This document shows, piece after piece, positions 26,076 through 35,365 of a stretch of 64,000 nt of DNA. A program made the position numbers and the translations under genes. Position 1 is the stretch's first letter. The number at the start of each line of letters is the position of its first letter. The notes below the pieces were generated by a model. That model was not told where the DNA came from. It was given only the letters and a program-made list of their open reading frames with translations, and did no database searches. The stretch comes from Nocardioides sp. SR21 (lineage in GTDB: Bacteria > Actinomycetota > Actinomycetes > Propionibacteriales > Nocardioidaceae), in assembly GCF_022761125.1 (NCBI RefSeq), contig NZ_JAKWJR010000003.1:62001-126000 (forward strand), in the 5' to 3' direction.

Positions 26076-26824
26076 CGCACCTGGGCGGTCCGACCGTGCT
26101 GGTCGAGCTGGACGGCTGGCGGATCCTCACCGACCCGACGTTCGACCCGCCGGGGCGGGAGTACGCCTTCGGGCTCGGTACGTCGTCGACGAAGACCGCC
26201 GGGCCGGCGCTGGACAGCGAGCAGGTCGGCGGCCCCGTCGACCTGGTGCTGGTCAGTCACGACCACCACGCCGACAACCTCGACGACCGCGGCCGGGAGC
26301 TCCTCCCGGCCGCGGGCGCCGTGGTCACCACGTCGTCCGGCGCCCGCCGGCTCGGCCTGCCGAACGTGCGCGGGCTGCGCGCCGGCCAGACGCTGACGCT
26401 CGAGGGCGTGGACCGGCCGTCGCTGACGGTGCGCGCGACCCCGTGCCGCCACGGTCCGCCGCTGAGCGGCCCGATCGTGGGCCAGGTGATCGGGTTCGCG
26501 CTCACGCTCGGCGACGCCGAGGAGGTGGCCGTCTGGATGACGGGGGACACGGTGCTGCACCGGCCGGTGCGGCGGTACGCCGACTGGCTCGACGTCGACG
26601 TGCTGCTTCTCCACATGGGCAGCGTGCAGTTCCCGATCACCGGTCCGCTGCGGTACTCGATGAACAGCGCGGACGCCGCCCAGCTCGTGCGGCGTACCGA
26701 TCCGCGGGTCGTCGTACCCGTGCACTACGAGGGCTGGTCGCACTTCCACGAGCCCGAGTCCCACGCGCGCGCCGCGCTGCCGGCGGCCACCTGGCTGGAG
26801 CCCGGAGTGGCTACCGAGGTGTGA
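26060..26824 (+). CDS. Metallo-beta-lactamase fold hydrolase (UlaG/YtnP-like)
   Basis: A 254-residue metallo-beta-lactamase fold protein. SHDHHADNLDD is the HxHxD metal motif (about residues 66-71), MTGDT holds the later aspartate, and VVPVHYEGW the last histidine. Relatives include L-ascorbate-6-phosphate lactonase-like and phospholipase D-like (NAPE-PLD type) enzymes; no substrate can be named. GTG at 26060 lies inside the previous gene; the product then begins GCRLTHLGGPTVLVEL, the normal first strand. Its 3' end overlaps the convergent GH5 gene by 14 bases. Confidence 0.82.
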   Translation: MGCRLTHLGGPTVLVELDGWRILTDPTFDPPGREYAFGLGTSSTKTAGPALDSEQVGGPVDLVLVSHDHHADNLDDRGRELLPAAGAVVTTSSGARRLGLPNVRGLRAGQTLTLEGVDRPSLTVRATPCRHGPPLSGPIVGQVIGFALTLGDAEEVAVWMTGDTVLHRPVRRYADWLDVDVLLLHMGSVQFPITGPLRYSMNSADAAQLVRRTDPRVVVPVHYEGWSHFHEPESHARAALPAATWLEPGVATEV

Positions 26825-28244
26825 TCGTCAACGTCCAGAGCGCGTTCTTCGCGACCCTGCCGGTGAGGGTCACCGTGCGGGCGCCGGTGCGGCTGGGCGC
26901 CGAGACCTTGGCGGTCACGCCGCGCGGCACCTGGACGGAGAGCCGGTCGCCGAAGCCGCTCGGCACGACCAGCTGGGAGGCGGCCCCGGCCTTCGGGACG
27001 AAGGTGAGGCGGTAGCGGCGCTTGGAGGCGACCTCGTTGATCGCGGTCCCGGCGAGCGCCAGCGGGTAGGGGCGCCAGGCGGCCGCGCGGCCCGGGTGCA
27101 GGTGGCCCTCGTCGTCGGCGAAGATGCAGTAGCCGCCGCCGGTCGCGCTCTCGCAGGCGTACCAGATCGCCCAGCCCGTCGCGAAGCGCGGGAAGCTCGC
27201 GACCTGCTGCCGCACCAGCTCCCTGTTGCCCGGGTGACTCTCGTCCGCCGTGATCGGACCCCACTCGCCGACGATCACCGGCATCCGGTGCCGGCGGGGG
27301 TACGTCGTCACCGCGGACTCGTACATGCCGACGAAGCCGCTGGAGGTGTCCCAGTCGTCGCCGTCCTCGACCGAGGTGGAGTAGGCGTGCGGGGCGTAGC
27401 CGATCCGGTCCTTGCCCGGACGCGGGTCGTCGAACGCCGGGAGCCCGGTGGGCTGGCCCTCGCCGACGAGGACGGTGGGCTCGACCCAGAGCCAGGAGCG
27501 CTGGTCGACGGTGCGGATGCCGGCGATCACGCGCTCGTACATCTCGCCGAGCTCGGTGTCGGACTTGATCATCGGCTCGTTGAACAGGTCGTAGCCGAGC
27601 AGCGCCGGCGCCCCCGCCAGCTGGTCGGCGAGGTAGGTCCACGCGGCCACCTGCGCCTGCTGCAGGTCCTCGTCGCGCCACAGGTGGGTGAACGCCGCCT
27701 GCACCGCCGGGTGGTAGTAGTTCATGAACCAGTTGCCCTCGACCGGCTCGAACTCGATGCCGTCGGTGCGGGTCGCCCACGCCGGGATCCCGTCGAAGCC
27801 GAACGCCGGGCCGAAGACGTCCTGGTGCCAGTCGATGAGCACCAGCAGGCCGTACTTCTCGCCCCAGGCGAGCACGTCGCGGATCTTGCCGACGTACGCC
27901 GCGTCGTACGCGCCCTGCGTCGGCTCGACCTTGCGCCACTGGATCGGGTAGCGCAGCAGGGTCAGGCCCGCCGCTGCCATGTTGGCGACGCCCCGCTCGG
28001 TGATGTCGTCGACCTTGCCGAGGTTGGCGCCGTGCAGCTGGAGGGCGCGGCCGTGCCGGTCGGCGAGCAGCGTGTTGCCGAGCGCGTCGCGCACCGTCCC
28101 GGTCGGGAAGGACACCTGCGTCGTGACCACGCCGGGAGGCGGGGGCGTCACCGCCTCGGCGGGTGCGGTCGGGCCGAGGGCGAGCAGGAGGCCGGTGGCC
28201 AGGGCGATCGGGCGGGAGACGATCCGGAGGGGGAGGCGCGGCAT
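26811..28244 (-). CDS. Secreted GH5 glycosidase, endoglycoceramidase-like
   Basis: A 477-residue exported glycoside hydrolase family 5 enzyme. A signal peptide occupies about residues 1-31. QLHGANLG, LIDWHQDVFGP, LFNEPM (acid/base Glu) and VGEWGP (nucleophile Glu) are GH5 landmarks; the last 80 residues form the beta-sandwich seen in endoglycoceramidases and cellulase-like relatives. It may cut glycolipids or steryl glycosides outside the cell. ATG at 28244 follows TAACAT by six bases, pointing to a leaderless message. Confidence 0.85.
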   Translation of the reverse strand: MPRLPLRIVSRPIALATGLLLALGPTAPAEAVTPPPPGVVTTQVSFPTGTVRDALGNTLLADRHGRALQLHGANLGKVDDITERGVANMAAAGLTLLRYPIQWRKVEPTQGAYDAAYVGKIRDVLAWGEKYGLLVLIDWHQDVFGPAFGFDGIPAWATRTDGIEFEPVEGNWFMNYYHPAVQAAFTHLWRDEDLQQAQVAAWTYLADQLAGAPALLGYDLFNEPMIKSDTELGEMYERVIAGIRTVDQRSWLWVEPTVLVGEGQPTGLPAFDDPRPGKDRIGYAPHAYSTSVEDGDDWDTSSGFVGMYESAVTTYPRRHRMPVIVGEWGPITADESHPGNRELVRQQVASFPRFATGWAIWYACESATGGGYCIFADDEGHLHPGRAAAWRPYPLALAGTAINEVASKRRYRLTFVPKAGAASQLVVPSGFGDRLSVQVPRGVTAKVSAPSRTGARTVTLTGRVAKNALWTLTITPR

Positions 28245-28277
28245 GCCCGCATGTTAAGCAGCCGAAGACCGTCCGTA

Positions 28278-29321
28278 TTAGGAAACGGGACGTTCGAGGA
28301 GCACGAGCGCGAGGTCGTCGCCGAGGACGCCGCCGCGGACGTGGTGCCGGACGGCGTCCAGGATGCCGTCGAGGGCGTGCTGGCCGGCCAGCGGGATCGC
28401 CAGCTCGGCCAGGTCGAGGAACTCGCCGCGCTGGTCGCGCGCCTCGCTCAGGCCGTCGGTGTAGAGCAGCAGCCGGTCGCCGGGAGCCCAGGGCATCTCG
28501 GCGGCGGCGAACGTGGCCGGCAGGCCGGTGCCGAGCGGCAGGCCGTGCGGGACCTCGACGGACGTGAGCCCGTCGCGGTGACGGAGCAGGAGCGCCGGCG
28601 GGTGGCCGCAGCTGACGACCGCGAGCCGGTCCGCTCCGATGGTCTCGACGAGCAGCGCGGTCACGAACTCCTCGTCGTCGAAGAAGGGCACGAGGTAGTC
28701 GTCCATGTCCATCGCGACGTCGGCCAGGGTGGACTGGCGCGCGGCCGCCTGACGGAAGGCGCGGATCACCCGGGCGGCCTGCTCGACGCCGCCGATGCCC
28801 TTGCCGCGCACGTCGCCGATCAGCAGGCGGGTGACGTCGTTGGTGAAGTAGCAGTCATAGAGGTCTCCGCCGACCAGGGCACCCTCGACCGCGGACTCGT
28901 AGCGGGCCGTGATGTCGATGCCGCCGGCCTGGTGGGGGAGCACGGGCAGGATCGCGCGCTGCGCCGCCTCGGCGATCTGGGCCATCTGCGCGTAGCGCCG
29001 CTCGCGGCGTACCCGCACCTCGGCGATGGCGACGGCGGTCCCGCCGATCAGCAGGACGCCGACGATCCGCACGGTCTGCTGGGGGGTCCCCAGCGAGTCG
29101 TCCCAGAACCCGGACGCGATCGCGGCGGCCAGGGACAGGGCCCACACGGCCGCCGTCGACACGGTCGGGAGCACCGCGCACGCGATCAGCGGGGAGATCG
29201 CGAAGAGACCGGTCAGCACGGCCACCGAGGAGTCGAGCCAGATGTCGAGAGCGACCAGCAGCCCCAGGCACGCGAGCGAGGCGGTCCAACCGATCCTCAC
29301 TGCGCGTTGGTCCGGGGTCAC
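28278..29321 (-). CDS. Membrane PP2C-type serine phosphatase (SpoIIE domain)
   Basis: A 347-residue protein with about four membrane segments (residues 10-110), then a SpoIIE/RsbU-like PP2C domain. GGDLYDCYF, LLIGDVRGKGIGG and CGHPPALLLR carry the metal-binding acidic motifs, and LLLYTDGLSEARD the C-terminal one. Such phosphatases usually dephosphorylate anti-anti-sigma factors in stress or signalling cascades; no partner is nearby. GTG at 29321 follows a reverse-strand TAGTCT by six bases, so it is probably leaderless. Confidence 0.88.
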   Translation of the reverse strand: MTPDQRAVRIGWTASLACLGLLVALDIWLDSSVAVLTGLFAISPLIACAVLPTVSTAAVWALSLAAAIASGFWDDSLGTPQQTVRIVGVLLIGGTAVAIAEVRVRRERRYAQMAQIAEAAQRAILPVLPHQAGGIDITARYESAVEGALVGGDLYDCYFTNDVTRLLIGDVRGKGIGGVEQAARVIRAFRQAAARQSTLADVAMDMDDYLVPFFDDEEFVTALLVETIGADRLAVVSCGHPPALLLRHRDGLTSVEVPHGLPLGTGLPATFAAAEMPWAPGDRLLLYTDGLSEARDQRGEFLDLAELAIPLAGQHALDGILDAVRHHVRGGVLGDDLALVLLERPVS

Positions 29322-29395
29322 CGGGGAAGACTAGACGCCCGATACCCGTTTGGGTGCCAGGACCGCCCATCCGGGTGGGGACTACCGTGCTCGGC

Positions 29396-29743
29396 GTGGC
29401 AGCGATCTTCGAGCACCTGCGCGAGGCGGGCGGGTTCCTGTTCGTCTCCGGCCAGACTCCGCTCACCCCTACGGGTGAAGTCCCCGAGGGTGGCGGTGAG
29501 CAGGCGGCCCTCGTGATGGAGAAGGTCGCCGCGGTGCTGGCCGAGGCCGGCTCCTCGCTCGAGGACGTCGTGAAGGTGACCTACTTCCTCACCGACATCG
29601 GCGACCTCGCGGCGGTGCGTACGGCGCTCGACGCCGTGCTGCCGCACCCGCGGCCGGCGGCGAGCCTGGTCGAGGTCTCCGCGCTGGTCGACCCGCGCTT
29701 CCGGGTCGAGATCGAGGCGACGGCGTACCGCCCCCACCCCTAG
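29396..29743 (+). CDS. RidA/YjgF family protein
   Basis: A 115-residue RidA-like protein, a trimeric fold that deaminates reactive enamines and imines. FVSGQTPLTPTGEV and the C-terminal VEVSALVDPRFRVEIEATA are family blocks with the substrate-binding arginine. GTG at 29396 is chosen because TACCGT (29383-29388) ends seven bases before it and the protein then begins at the first strand. A short palindrome overlapping its stop (29744-29758) may help end transcription from both directions. Confidence 0.8.
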   Translation: MAAIFEHLREAGGFLFVSGQTPLTPTGEVPEGGGEQAALVMEKVAAVLAEAGSSLEDVVKVTYFLTDIGDLAAVRTALDAVLPHPRPAASLVEVSALVDPRFRVEIEATAYRPHP

Positions 29744-29745
29744 CC

Positions 29746-30591
29746 TCAGTAGCTGAGGACCACGTCGCCGAGCACGGGCGCGCCGTCGCGCTCGCCCCCG
29801 GCGACCGAGGCGGCGGCGACGATCCGGCCGTCCTCGTCCCAGCCGCGGATCCGGATGGTCTCGCCGGGGTACACGACGCCCGCGAACTTCACACCGAAGC
29901 CGGTGACGCGGGTCGCGTCGCCGCCGAGCAGGGTGTCGGTGAGCGTGCGCAGCACGATGCCGTAGGAGCAGAGCCCGTGCAGGATCGGTGCCGGGAAGCC
30001 GGCGGCCTTCGCGAAGTCCGGGTCCGCGTGCAGCGGGTTGCGGTCGCCGCAGAGCCGGTAGAGCAGCGCCTGGGTCGGGGCGACGTCGTACGTCGTGTCC
30101 GTGTCGGGCGCCCGCTCGGGCAGCTCGACGGGGGAGGAGCTGCCGCGGTCGCCGCCCCAGCCGCCCTCGCCCTTGACGAAGATCGACGAGCGGGTCGTCC
30201 ACAGGTGCTCGCCGGACGGTGACGTCGCCGTGCCCTCCTGCCAGATGACCGCGGCCTTGCCCTTGTCCCAGATCTCGCTGATCCGGGTGGTGACCGTCGC
30301 GGAGCCGGAGGTCGGCAGCGGACCTGCCACCGAGACCGACTGCGAGCCGTGCACGACCTGGGCGAGGTTGATGTCGCAGCCGGGCAGGTCGAGCGGCGGC
30401 GGGTCGCTCGCGTGGAAGGTCGGCGCGACGACCCCGAAGGACGGCAGCACCTGCAGGCCCGCGGACTCCAGCGTGTACGACAGGTCGGTGGCGCCGATCG
30501 CCAGGTGGTAGAGCAGCACGTCGCTCTCGGTCCAGCTGAAGTCGAGCGAGCCGAGCTCGGCGCCGATCGCGACGTCGGGGTCGATGGGCAT
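29746..30591 (-). CDS. chsH3: ChsH3-like enoyl-CoA hydratase (double hot-dog MaoC)
   Basis: A 281-residue hydratase-2 with tandem hot-dog domains. The C-terminal YRLCGDRNPLHADPDFAKAA contains the catalytic Asp and His, and ILHGLCSYGI follows. Start (PIDPDVAIGAELGSLDFSWT), length and position after kstD match Rv3538 (ChsH3), which hydrates a steroid side-chain enoyl-CoA in beta-oxidation. The ATG follows the kstD stop directly, with AGGAGAAC inside the end of kstD. Confidence 0.88.
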   Translation of the reverse strand: MPIDPDVAIGAELGSLDFSWTESDVLLYHLAIGATDLSYTLESAGLQVLPSFGVVAPTFHASDPPPLDLPGCDINLAQVVHGSQSVSVAGPLPTSGSATVTTRISEIWDKGKAAVIWQEGTATSPSGEHLWTTRSSIFVKGEGGWGGDRGSSSPVELPERAPDTDTTYDVAPTQALLYRLCGDRNPLHADPDFAKAAGFPAPILHGLCSYGIVLRTLTDTLLGGDATRVTGFGVKFAGVVYPGETIRIRGWDEDGRIVAAASVAGGERDGAPVLGDVVLSY

Positions 30592-32256
30592 TCAGTTCTC
30601 CTGTGCGATGTTCTCAGCGGCGAGATAGCCGAACGTCAGGGCGGGGCCGATGGTCGCGCCCGGGCCGGCGTAGGTGTGGCCCATCACGGCGGCCGACACG
30701 TTGCCGGCGGCGTACAGCCCGGCGATGACGGACCCGTCGGGGCGCACCACGCGGCCGTGCTCGTCGGTGACCAGGCCGCCCTTCGTGCCGAGGTCGCCGG
30801 GGACGATCTTGACGGCGTAGAACGGGCCCTCGTCGATCGCGTGCAGCGAGGGGTTCGGCTTCACGGTCGGGTCCGAGTAGTACTTGTCGTACGCCGACTC
30901 GCCGCGGTGGTAGTCCGCGTCGACGCCGGCCTTCGCGAACTCGTTGAACCGGTTCACCGTCTCGGTCAGCGCGCCGGGCGGGACGTCGATCTGCTCGGCG
31001 AGATCCTCGATCGACGAGGCCTTCTTGATCGTGCCGATCTTGTACCAGCGGCCCGGGAAGGGCTGGCGCGGGAAGAGTCCGGCGAAGATGTAGCGGTTGC
31101 GGTAGCGCTGGTCGATGATCATCCAGCTCGGCACGTGGCCGACGCCGGTGGCCTCGCCGTCGTACATCGCGTGCACGGCCTCGACGTACGGCAGCGCCTC
31201 GTTCATGTACCGCTGACCGGCCTGGTTGACGATGATCGAGCCCGGGAGGTTGCGCTCGGCGAGCGCGAACCACGGACCGGACGGCAGCGGGATCGTCGGG
31301 CCCCACCAGGAGTCGTCCATGAGGTCGGTCTGCGCGCCGGCCGCGATGCCCGCGAGGATGCCGCCGCCGGTGTTGAACTGCGAGCCGGTCGTCCAGTCGA
31401 TCGACGTCGGCTGGGGCTGGTACTTCTCGCGCATCTCGAGGTTGCGCTCGAAGCCGCCGCTGCCGAGGATCACGCCGAGTCGCGCCCGGATCACGGTCTC
31501 GCGGTCGTCGTACAGCACGCGCACCCCGACCACGCGACCGTCCTCGATGACGAGGTCGGTGAGCTCGGTGTCGTAGTGGACCGGCACCTTGGCGTCGATG
31601 AGGCCCTTGCGCAGGCCGATCGCGATCGCGTTGCCCATCGCGAACATCTTGCGGCGCATCACCATCGCGACCATCCGGCGCACGAAGATCTTCGCCATCG
31701 TCACGGGGCCGCGGAGGGTCCGCAGGCCGAGGCTGATCTTCCGGAAGTCGGCCTGCGTGACGATCATGTTCGCGGGCGCCTTGGTGTACTGCGGGTGCAG
31801 CCGGTCGAGCTCGTCGCCGAGGAAGCGTGCGTCCAGCGGGATCGGCTCACAGGACCGGCCCGCGGGACGGCCGCCGGGCGCCTCGGGGTGGTAGTCGGCG
31901 TAGTCGGGGACCCACGTGAACCGCAGCGGAGTGTTGTCGCGGACGAAGTCGAGCACCTCGGGGCCGCGGTCGAGGTAGGTGTCGCGCCGCACCTTCGGGA
32001 CCACGTCGCCGACGATGGAGTCGAGGTAGGTGCGCGACAGCTCCGGGTCGTCGTCCTGGCCGGCCTTCTTCAGCGCGTAGTTGTTCGGGATCCAGACCCC
32101 GCCACCGCTGCGCGCGGTCGACCCGCCGAAGTACGAGCTCTTCTCGATCAGCACCGTGTCGAGGCCGCGCTTCTTCGCTGCGAGCGCCGCGGTCATGCCG
32201 GCGCCGCCGGCGCCGACCACCACGACGTCGACGTGCTCCGGGAGGGGGGTCGTCAT
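30592..32256 (-). CDS. kstD: 3-Ketosteroid delta-1-dehydrogenase
   Basis: A 554-residue FAD-dependent dehydrogenase that introduces the C1-C2 double bond in ring A of 3-ketosteroids, the step that with 9-alpha-hydroxylation breaks ring B. VVVGAGGAGMTAALAAKKRG is the FAD Rossmann motif; the C-terminal HTYAGPGATIGPALTFG includes the catalytic tyrosine and oxyanion glycine. ATG at 32256 is preceded at eight bases by TATAGT inside a KstR-type operator, so the message is probably leaderless and repressed without sterol. It diverges from hsaE with 35 bases between starts. Confidence 0.93.
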   Translation of the reverse strand: MTTPLPEHVDVVVVGAGGAGMTAALAAKKRGLDTVLIEKSSYFGGSTARSGGGVWIPNNYALKKAGQDDDPELSRTYLDSIVGDVVPKVRRDTYLDRGPEVLDFVRDNTPLRFTWVPDYADYHPEAPGGRPAGRSCEPIPLDARFLGDELDRLHPQYTKAPANMIVTQADFRKISLGLRTLRGPVTMAKIFVRRMVAMVMRRKMFAMGNAIAIGLRKGLIDAKVPVHYDTELTDLVIEDGRVVGVRVLYDDRETVIRARLGVILGSGGFERNLEMREKYQPQPTSIDWTTGSQFNTGGGILAGIAAGAQTDLMDDSWWGPTIPLPSGPWFALAERNLPGSIIVNQAGQRYMNEALPYVEAVHAMYDGEATGVGHVPSWMIIDQRYRNRYIFAGLFPRQPFPGRWYKIGTIKKASSIEDLAEQIDVPPGALTETVNRFNEFAKAGVDADYHRGESAYDKYYSDPTVKPNPSLHAIDEGPFYAVKIVPGDLGTKGGLVTDEHGRVVRPDGSVIAGLYAAGNVSAAVMGHTYAGPGATIGPALTFGYLAAENIAQEN

Positions 32257-32264
32257 GGTCAGAA

Positions 32265-32284
32265 ACTATAACAAGTTCTACTAT
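32265..32284. promoter_or_regulatory. KstR-type operator over both -10 elements of kstD and hsaE
   Basis: TATAACAAGTTCTA (32267-32280) is an exact match to TnnAACnnGTTnnA. The reverse-strand TATAGT (32265-32270) lies eight bases before the kstD ATG and the forward TACTAT (32279-32284) lies seven bases before the hsaE GTG. One operator therefore touches both -10 hexamers of two leaderless, divergent promoters. Confidence 0.8.
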
Positions 32285-32291
32285 CGTTCCC

Positions 32292-33098
32292 GTGACCTCA
32301 CCGGATGCGATCGCCGCCGCCGTCGCGCGACTGACCCAGGCCCAGGAGACCCGGGTGCCGTGCGCGCCGGTGCGCGACCTGATCGGCACCGACGACCTGG
32401 ATGCGGCGTACGCCGTCCAGCAGGGCCTCGTGCAGGGTCGGCTGGCCGCCGGCGCCACGGTCGTCGGGCGCAAGATCGGCGCGACGTCCGAGGCGGTGCA
32501 GACCCAGCTCGGGGTGAACCAGCCGGACTTCGGCTACCTGCTCGACGTCATGGACGTGTCGGCAGGGGCGGATGGCGACCCGATCTCGATGCGCACGCTG
32601 CTGCAGCCGCGGGTCGAGGGCGAGGTCGCGTTCCGGCTCGGCCGCGACATCGACCCACCTGACGGAGCGGAGATCACCATCGACGTGGTCCGCGACGCGG
32701 TCGAGGTCGCGCTGCCGGCGCTGGAGATCGTCGACTCGCGGATCGCCGACTGGAAGATCGGGTTCACCGACACCGTCGCCGACAACGCGTCCAGCGGGCT
32801 GTTCGTGGTCGGGACCGACGGCCGGTCGCTCGACGAGCTCGAGCCGCGCGACGTGACGATGTCGCTGACCATCAACGGCGAGGAGCGCTCCGCCGGCAAC
32901 GGCGCCGCCTGCCTGGGCGACCCGCTCGAGGCGCTGCGGTGGCTCGCGGTCCAGGCCCAGCGCTACGGCGAGCCGCTGCGCGCGGGCCAGCTGATCCTGT
33001 CCGGGGCCCTGGGCCCGTTCGTGCCGTTCGCCCCGGGGGACCGGGTCGTGGCGACCATCAGCGGCTTCGCGCCGCTCAGCGTCACCTTCGAGGAGTGA
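32292..33098 (+). CDS. hsaE: HsaE, 2-hydroxypenta-2,4-dienoate-type hydratase
   Basis: A 268-residue hydratase of the fumarylacetoacetate hydrolase-like family. It hydrates 2-hydroxyhexa-2,4-dienoate, released from rings A/B by HsaD, to 4-hydroxy-2-oxohexanoate. [17 protein letters not shown], the metal-binding [13 protein letters not shown] and [11 protein letters not shown] are family blocks. The GTG at 32292 has a -10 seven bases upstream and no ribosome site, so it is leaderless. First gene of hsaE-hsaG-hsaF. Confidence 0.92.
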   Translation: MTSPDAIAAAVARLTQAQETRVPCAPVRDLIGTDDLDAAYAVQQGLVQGRLAAGATVVGRKIGATSEAVQTQLGVNQPDFGYLLDVMDVSAGADGDPISMRTLLQPRVEGEVAFRLGRDIDPPDGAEITIDVVRDAVEVALPALEIVDSRIADWKIGFTDTVADNASSGLFVVGTDGRSLDELEPRDVTMSLTINGEERSAGNGAACLGDPLEALRWLAVQAQRYGEPLRAGQLILSGALGPFVPFAPGDRVVATISGFAPLSVTFEE

Positions 33099-33102
33099 TC
33101 TG

Positions 33103-33996
33103 ATGTCAAAGCTGACCGCAGCCATCGTGGGGCCGGGCAACATCGGCACCGACCTGATGTACAAGCTGCTCCGCTCCGACGTGATCGAGCCGCGCTGGAT
33201 GATCGGCGTCGACCCGGCCAGCGAGGGCCTGCGGCTCGCGGCCGAGAAGGGCCTCGAGGCGTCGCATGAAGGCGTCGACTGGCTGCTCAAGCAGGACCAG
33301 CTCCCCGACCTGATCTTCGAGGCGACCTCGGCGTACGTGCACCGCGAGTACGCGCCGCGCTACGAGGAGGCCGGCATCCGGGCGATCGACCTGACGCCTG
33401 CCGCGGTCGGTCCCGCGGTGATCCCGCCGGTCAACGGCGAGGAGCACGTCGCCGCGATGAACGTCAACATGATCACCTGCGGTGGTCAGGCGACGATCCC
33501 GATGGTCGCCGCGGTGTCCCGCGCGGCCGCGGTGTCGTACGCCGAGATCGTCGCGTCGGTGTCGAGCATGTCGGCGGGGCCGGGCACCCGCGCGAACATC
33601 GACGAGTTCACCCGCACCACCTCGGCCGGCGTCGAGACGATCGGCGGAGCCCAGCAGGGCAAGGCGATCATCATCCTGAACCCGGCCGAGCCGCCGATGA
33701 TCATGCGCGACACGATCTACTGCGCCGTCGCCCCGGACGCCGATCGCGATGCGATCGTCGCCAGCATCTTCGCGATGGAGAAGGCCGTGCAGGAGTACGT
33801 CCCTGGCTACCGGCTGCTCCAGGAGCCGCAGATCGACGACCCGTCGCCGGCTACCCGTGGCCAGACGAAGGTGTCGATCTTCGTCGAGGTCGAGGGCGCG
33901 GGTGACTTCCTGCCGCCGTACGCCGGCAACCTCGACATCATGACCGCCGCGGCCACGCAGGTCGGCCAGAACATCGCTAGGAGCGTGCTCTCGTGA
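33103..33996 (+). CDS. hsaG: HsaG, acylating propionaldehyde dehydrogenase
   Basis: A 297-residue acylating aldehyde dehydrogenase that converts propanal from HsaF into propionyl-Co[18 protein letters not shown] is the NAD-binding motif and [12 protein letters not shown] holds the catalytic cysteine (about residue 126). It forms a channelling complex with HsaF. It starts four bases after hsaE and overlaps hsaF by four bases (GTGA). Confidence 0.94.
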   Translation: MSKLTAAIVGPGNIGTDLMYKLLRSDVIEPRWMIGVDPASEGLRLAAEKGLEASHEGVDWLLKQDQLPDLIFEATSAYVHREYAPRYEEAGIRAIDLTPAAVGPAVIPPVNGEEHVAAMNVNMITCGGQATIPMVAAVSRAAAVSYAEIVASVSSMSAGPGTRANIDEFTRTTSAGVETIGGAQQGKAIIILNPAEPPMIMRDTIYCAVAPDADRDAIVASIFAMEKAVQEYVPGYRLLQEPQIDDPSPATRGQTKVSIFVEVEGAGDFLPPYAGNLDIMTAAATQVGQNIARSVLS

Positions 33997-35060
33997 CTGA
34001 CATCAACACGCTGGACCGGACCTGGTCCGCCGACCTGGATCTTCGTCTCACCGACACCTGCCTGCGCGACGGGTCGCACCACAAGCGGCACCAGTTCACC
34101 GCGCAGGAGGTCCACGACATCGTCGAGGCGCTGGACAACTCCGGCGTACCCGTCATCGAGGTCACCCACGGCGACGGCTTGGGCGGCTCGTCGTTCAACT
34201 ACGGCTTCTCGAGGACGCCCGAGCAGGAGCTGATCAGGATCGCGGCGGAGACCGCGAAGCGCGCCAAGATCGCGTTCCTCATGCTTCCCGGCGTCGGCAC
34301 CAAGGACGACATCCGTGCCGCGCAGGACAACGGCGGCCAGATCTGCCGGATCGCCACGCACTGCACCGAGGCGGACACCTCGATCCAGCACTTCGGCCTG
34401 GCCCGTGAGCTCGGCCTCGAGACCGTCGGCTTCCTGATGATGAGCCACACCCAGCCGCCCGAGGTGCTCGCCAAGCAGGCGCGGATCATGGTCGACGCGG
34501 GCAACCAGTGCGTGTACGTCGTCGACTCCGCGGGCGCGCTCGTGATGGAGCAGACCGCCGACCGCGTGGCCGCTGTCGTCGCCGAGATCGGCCACGAGGC
34601 CACCGTCGGCTTCCACGGCCACGAGAACCTCGGCCTCGGTGTCTCCAACACCGTGATCGCCGCCCGCGCGGGCGCCACCCAGATCGACGGGTCGGTGCGC
34701 CGCTTCGGCGCAGGTGCCGGCAACACGCCGCTCGAGGCGTTCGTCGGGGTCTGCGACAAGCTCGGCTGGAAGACCGGCATCGACTTCCTCACCATCGTCG
34801 ACGCGTCCGAGGACGTCATCAAGCCGGCCATGCCCGAGGAGTGCCAGCTCGACCGGATGACGCTGATGATGGGCTACGCCGGCGTCTACTCGTCGTTCCT
34901 CAAGCACGCCGGCAACGCGGCGGACCGCTACGGCGTCTCCGGCGCCAAGATCCTGCTCGAGGCCGGCCGCCGCAAGCTGATCGGCGGTCAGGAGGACCAG
35001 CTCATCGACATCGCGCTGATGCTGAAGGCCGAGCAGGACAAGGCAGCCGCCAACAGCTGA
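33993..35060 (+). CDS. hsaF: HsaF, 4-hydroxy-2-oxovalerate/oxohexanoate aldolase
   Basis: A 355-residue DmpG/HMG-CoA lyase-type aldolase cutting 4-hydroxy-2-oxohexanoate to pyruvate and propanal. [17 protein letters not shown] near the start carries the metal and catalytic Arg-Asp, and [13 protein letters not shown] the two metal-binding histidines. The C-terminal domain docks HsaG. The GTG start overlaps the hsaG stop. A six-base-pair hairpin spans its stop and that of the convergent membrane gene. Confidence 0.94.
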   Translation: MTDINTLDRTWSADLDLRLTDTCLRDGSHHKRHQFTAQEVHDIVEALDNSGVPVIEVTHGDGLGGSSFNYGFSRTPEQELIRIAAETAKRAKIAFLMLPGVGTKDDIRAAQDNGGQICRIATHCTEADTSIQHFGLARELGLETVGFLMMSHTQPPEVLAKQARIMVDAGNQCVYVVDSAGALVMEQTADRVAAVVAEIGHEATVGFHGHENLGLGVSNTVIAARAGATQIDGSVRRFGAGAGNTPLEAFVGVCDKLGWKTGIDFLTIVDASEDVIKPAMPEECQLDRMTLMMGYAGVYSSFLKHAGNAADRYGVSGAKILLEAGRRKLIGGQEDQLIDIALMLKAEQDKAAANS

Positions 35061-35075
35061 CGTGCCGCGCGTCAG
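35057..35075. terminator. Small hairpin spanning two convergent stop codons
   Basis: CTGACG (35057-35062) and CGTCAG (35070-35075) pair around a seven-base loop. The left arm contains the hsaF TGA and the right arm the TGA of the opposite small membrane gene. The short stem makes terminator activity uncertain. Confidence 0.4.
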
Positions 35076-35365
35076 GCCGTGATGAGGGCCAACGCGGTGA
35101 GCAGGCATCCGCACGTGGTCACCAGGACGGCCGACACGCAGGCGGTGCGGGCGCGCTCGGTCGTCGAGACGTGCATGCCCAGGGCGCACGCGATCTGCGC
35201 GAGGACCAGGACGATGAGCGGCCCGGCCACCCACAGCCCTGCGAGCCCCGGCTCGGCTCCGGCATAGCGGCCGACCTCGGCCGCGTACGCGTCGCGGTAG
35301 ACCGCGACGGCCAGGACCGTGCCGACGACAGGTGCCAGCCAGATGAGGGGTCGCACCGAGAGCAC
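35072..35365 (-). CDS. Small membrane protein, unknown function
   Basis: A 97-residue protein with three predicted membrane segments (about residues 6-21, 46-65 and 76-95). No family is recognised. The GTG at 35365 is chosen since it begins just before the first membrane segment and is preceded by GGATGGGG; upstream in-frame sequence is arginine-rich and improbable as protein. It is convergent with hsaF, eleven bases apart. Confidence 0.6.
   Translation of the reverse strand: MLSVRPLIWLAPVVGTVLAVAVYRDAYAAEVGRYAGAEPGLAGLWVAGPLIVLVLAQIACALGMHVSTTERARTACVSAVLVTTCGCLLTALALITA

Noticed and set aside
27096..29516. An 806-codon forward frame over the GH5 and PP2C genes
   Set aside because: Antisense to two genes with signal peptide and catalytic motifs; no credible start or domain.
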